Assembly (NCBI GenBank): GCA_037443205.1
Contig: JBBIOU010000002.1
Location: 179,304-243,303 of the forward strand
Direction of reading: 5' to 3'
DNA from: JBBIOU01 sp037443205
Lineage (GTDB): Bacteria > Bacteroidota > Bacteroidia > Flavobacteriales_D > UBA2798
Length of the DNA: 64,000 nucleotides
Part shown: piece after piece, positions 63,638 to 64,000 of the stretch
Position numbering within the stretch: position 1 is the stretch's first letter
Layout of the letters: every line of letters starts with the position of its first letter
The notes under the pieces: model-generated
The model's database searches: none
The model's input: only the letters and a program-made list of their open reading frames with translations
Told to the model about the DNA's origin: nothing
Position numbers and translations under genes: made by a program

Positions 63638-63770
63638 AACCCACATTACGTATTAGCATGTATAATGTTTGCCTTATGGCGGATAACCCAAATCCCACAC
63701 GACACTCAACATACTCAGTCAGCCTCTGGCGGAAAATTTGAACTTTTACAAATTTCTAATGCTGAATTTG
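63638..63770 (+). repeat. Interspersed structured repeat, copy D, abutted by IS element
   Basis: A plus-direction copy matching A-C up to GCTGAATTTG, where the following GGTTTA of the other copies is replaced by the left end of an IS3-family element. CATTACGTATTAGCATGTATAATG is partly decayed, the TCCGCC stem is partly lost (TCAGCC), but the late AAATTTG / CAAATTT arms are present. Apart from the three operator candidates (63505-63562), the rest of the gap 63448-63637 shows no gene. Confidence 0.85.
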
Positions 63771-64000
63771 TAAGCTTCCCCAAAAATAGTACAGTTTAAA
63801 AGTAGAAAAAAGAATAACTTTAAACTGTAAGAACCTATGAAAAAGAGCAAATTTTCACCCGAACAAATTGCCTGCATACTCAAGGAGTTTGAGCAGGGCA
63901 AAAAAGTAGAAGAGATTACCCGGCAATATGGCATTAGCCGGGCGGCATTTTACAAATGGCGTCAACGTTATGGAGGACTGGATGCCAGTGAACTAAAGCG
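63769..64000 (+). mobile_element. IS3-family insertion sequence, left end (continues beyond window)
   Basis: The sequence changes abruptly at TGTAAGCTTCCCC and an IS3-family OrfA gene follows at 63837. TACAGTTTAAAAGT and ACTTTAAACTGTA near the start form an inverted repeat with one bulged A, a possible leader hairpin. The 5'-TG is typical of IS3-family ends. The right end is outside the window. Confidence 0.75.
63837..64000 (+). CDS. IS3-family transposase OrfA (partial, C-terminus outside window)
   Basis: The first 54 residues are visible: MKKSKFSPEQIACILKE, then an HTH (VEEITRQYGISRAAFYKWRQRYGG) and LDASELKR, the standard start of the IS3-family OrfA DNA-binding protein. OrfB would follow by frameshift. 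The ATG is preceded by a short leader with an inverted repeat. Start chosen as the first ATG before the HTH region. Confidence 0.9.
   Translation, partial: MKKSKFSPEQIACILKEFEQGKKVEEITRQYGISRAAFYKWRQRYGGLDASELK

Noticed and set aside
1..64000. CRISPR array, tRNA or rRNA genes
   Set aside because: I looked for regularly spaced direct repeats, cloverleaf patterns and conserved rRNA blocks and saw none; the 140-bp repeats are scattered singly, 13-20 kb apart.

Overview
The window is AT-rich, densely coded DNA from a member of the Bacteroidota. Five proteins end in type IX secretion (T9SS) type A sorting domains. Several genes have the Bacteroidota -7 promoter element TAnnTTTG just upstream of the start codon. 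Gene families and layouts (MoxR/DUF58/DUF4350/DUF4129 cluster, HmuY proteins, ECF sigma next to a carboxypeptidase-regulatory/plug protein, rnc-fabF-acpP) are typical of the phylum. A truncated hemoglobin, ring-hydroxylating phenylacetyl-CoA epoxidase genes and a CcoI-type copper ATPase point to an aerobic or microaerobic, non-photosynthetic heterotroph. I cannot name genus or species. No rRNA, tRNA or CRISPR array is visible.

Layout. 0-0.5 kb: 3' part of ttcA. 0.5-6.8 kb (minus): DUF58, MoxR, DUF4350, DUF4129 and an unusually long SpoIIM-type membrane protein, a cell-envelope/stress operon. 6.9-16.5 kb: mixed single genes (DUF4412, YraN, secreted YceI lipoprotein, class D beta-lactamase, two small T9SS proteins, orphan paaD, LD-carboxypeptidase, an unrecognised 494-residue protein, an M50B peptidase). 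16.9-25.4 kb: recJ, a secreted unknown, a very large NtrY-like sensor kinase and a T9SS-sorted M1 aminopeptidase. 25.5-31 kb: RluB-like pseudouridine synthase, a marR-pirin-yceI-nitroreductase group with candidate MarR operators, a SPOR protein, tag and a group III truncated hemoglobin. 31-35 kb: tadA, an MscS channel and paaABC. 35-38.7 kb: acpP-fabF-rnc and a VWA protein. 38.9-41.6 kb: cysC-cysD-cysN. 41.6-45.7 kb: a Y-family polymerase and a plug-protein/ECF sigma/anti-sigma group. 46-54.6 kb: CcoI-like ATPase, an unknown secreted protein, a GH18 multidomain T9SS protein, an aldo/keto reductase and a 99-residue beta-rich protein. 55-63.4 kb (minus): a tightly overlapping heme-uptake operon. 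The right edge is the start of an IS3-family element.

How genes work together. The heme operon, read from the right, encodes a T9SS-sorted HmuY-like protein, binding protein, permease, ATPase, a 52-residue small protein, a HemS/HmuS-type heme-handling protein, a TonB-dependent receptor and a second HmuY-like lipoprotein. Its promoter carries two AATACC-N8-GGTATT inverted repeats and a third palindrome, with one repeat overlapping the putative -33 element. The paa genes are split: paaABC at 33-35 kb and paaD at 12 kb.

The least explained structure is a family of about 140-bp interspersed repeats, with four clear copies at 16.7, 29.8, 43.0 and 63.6 kb, one decayed copy at 54.7 kb and shorter relatives. 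Each contains several nested hairpins and is framed internally by AACCCAAAT / ATTTGGGTT. One copy is directly abutted by the IS3-family element. I see no clearly new enzymatic system. The strongest leads are this repeat family, the operators of the heme and marR loci, the small protein in the heme operon and the plug-only protein beside the sigma factor.
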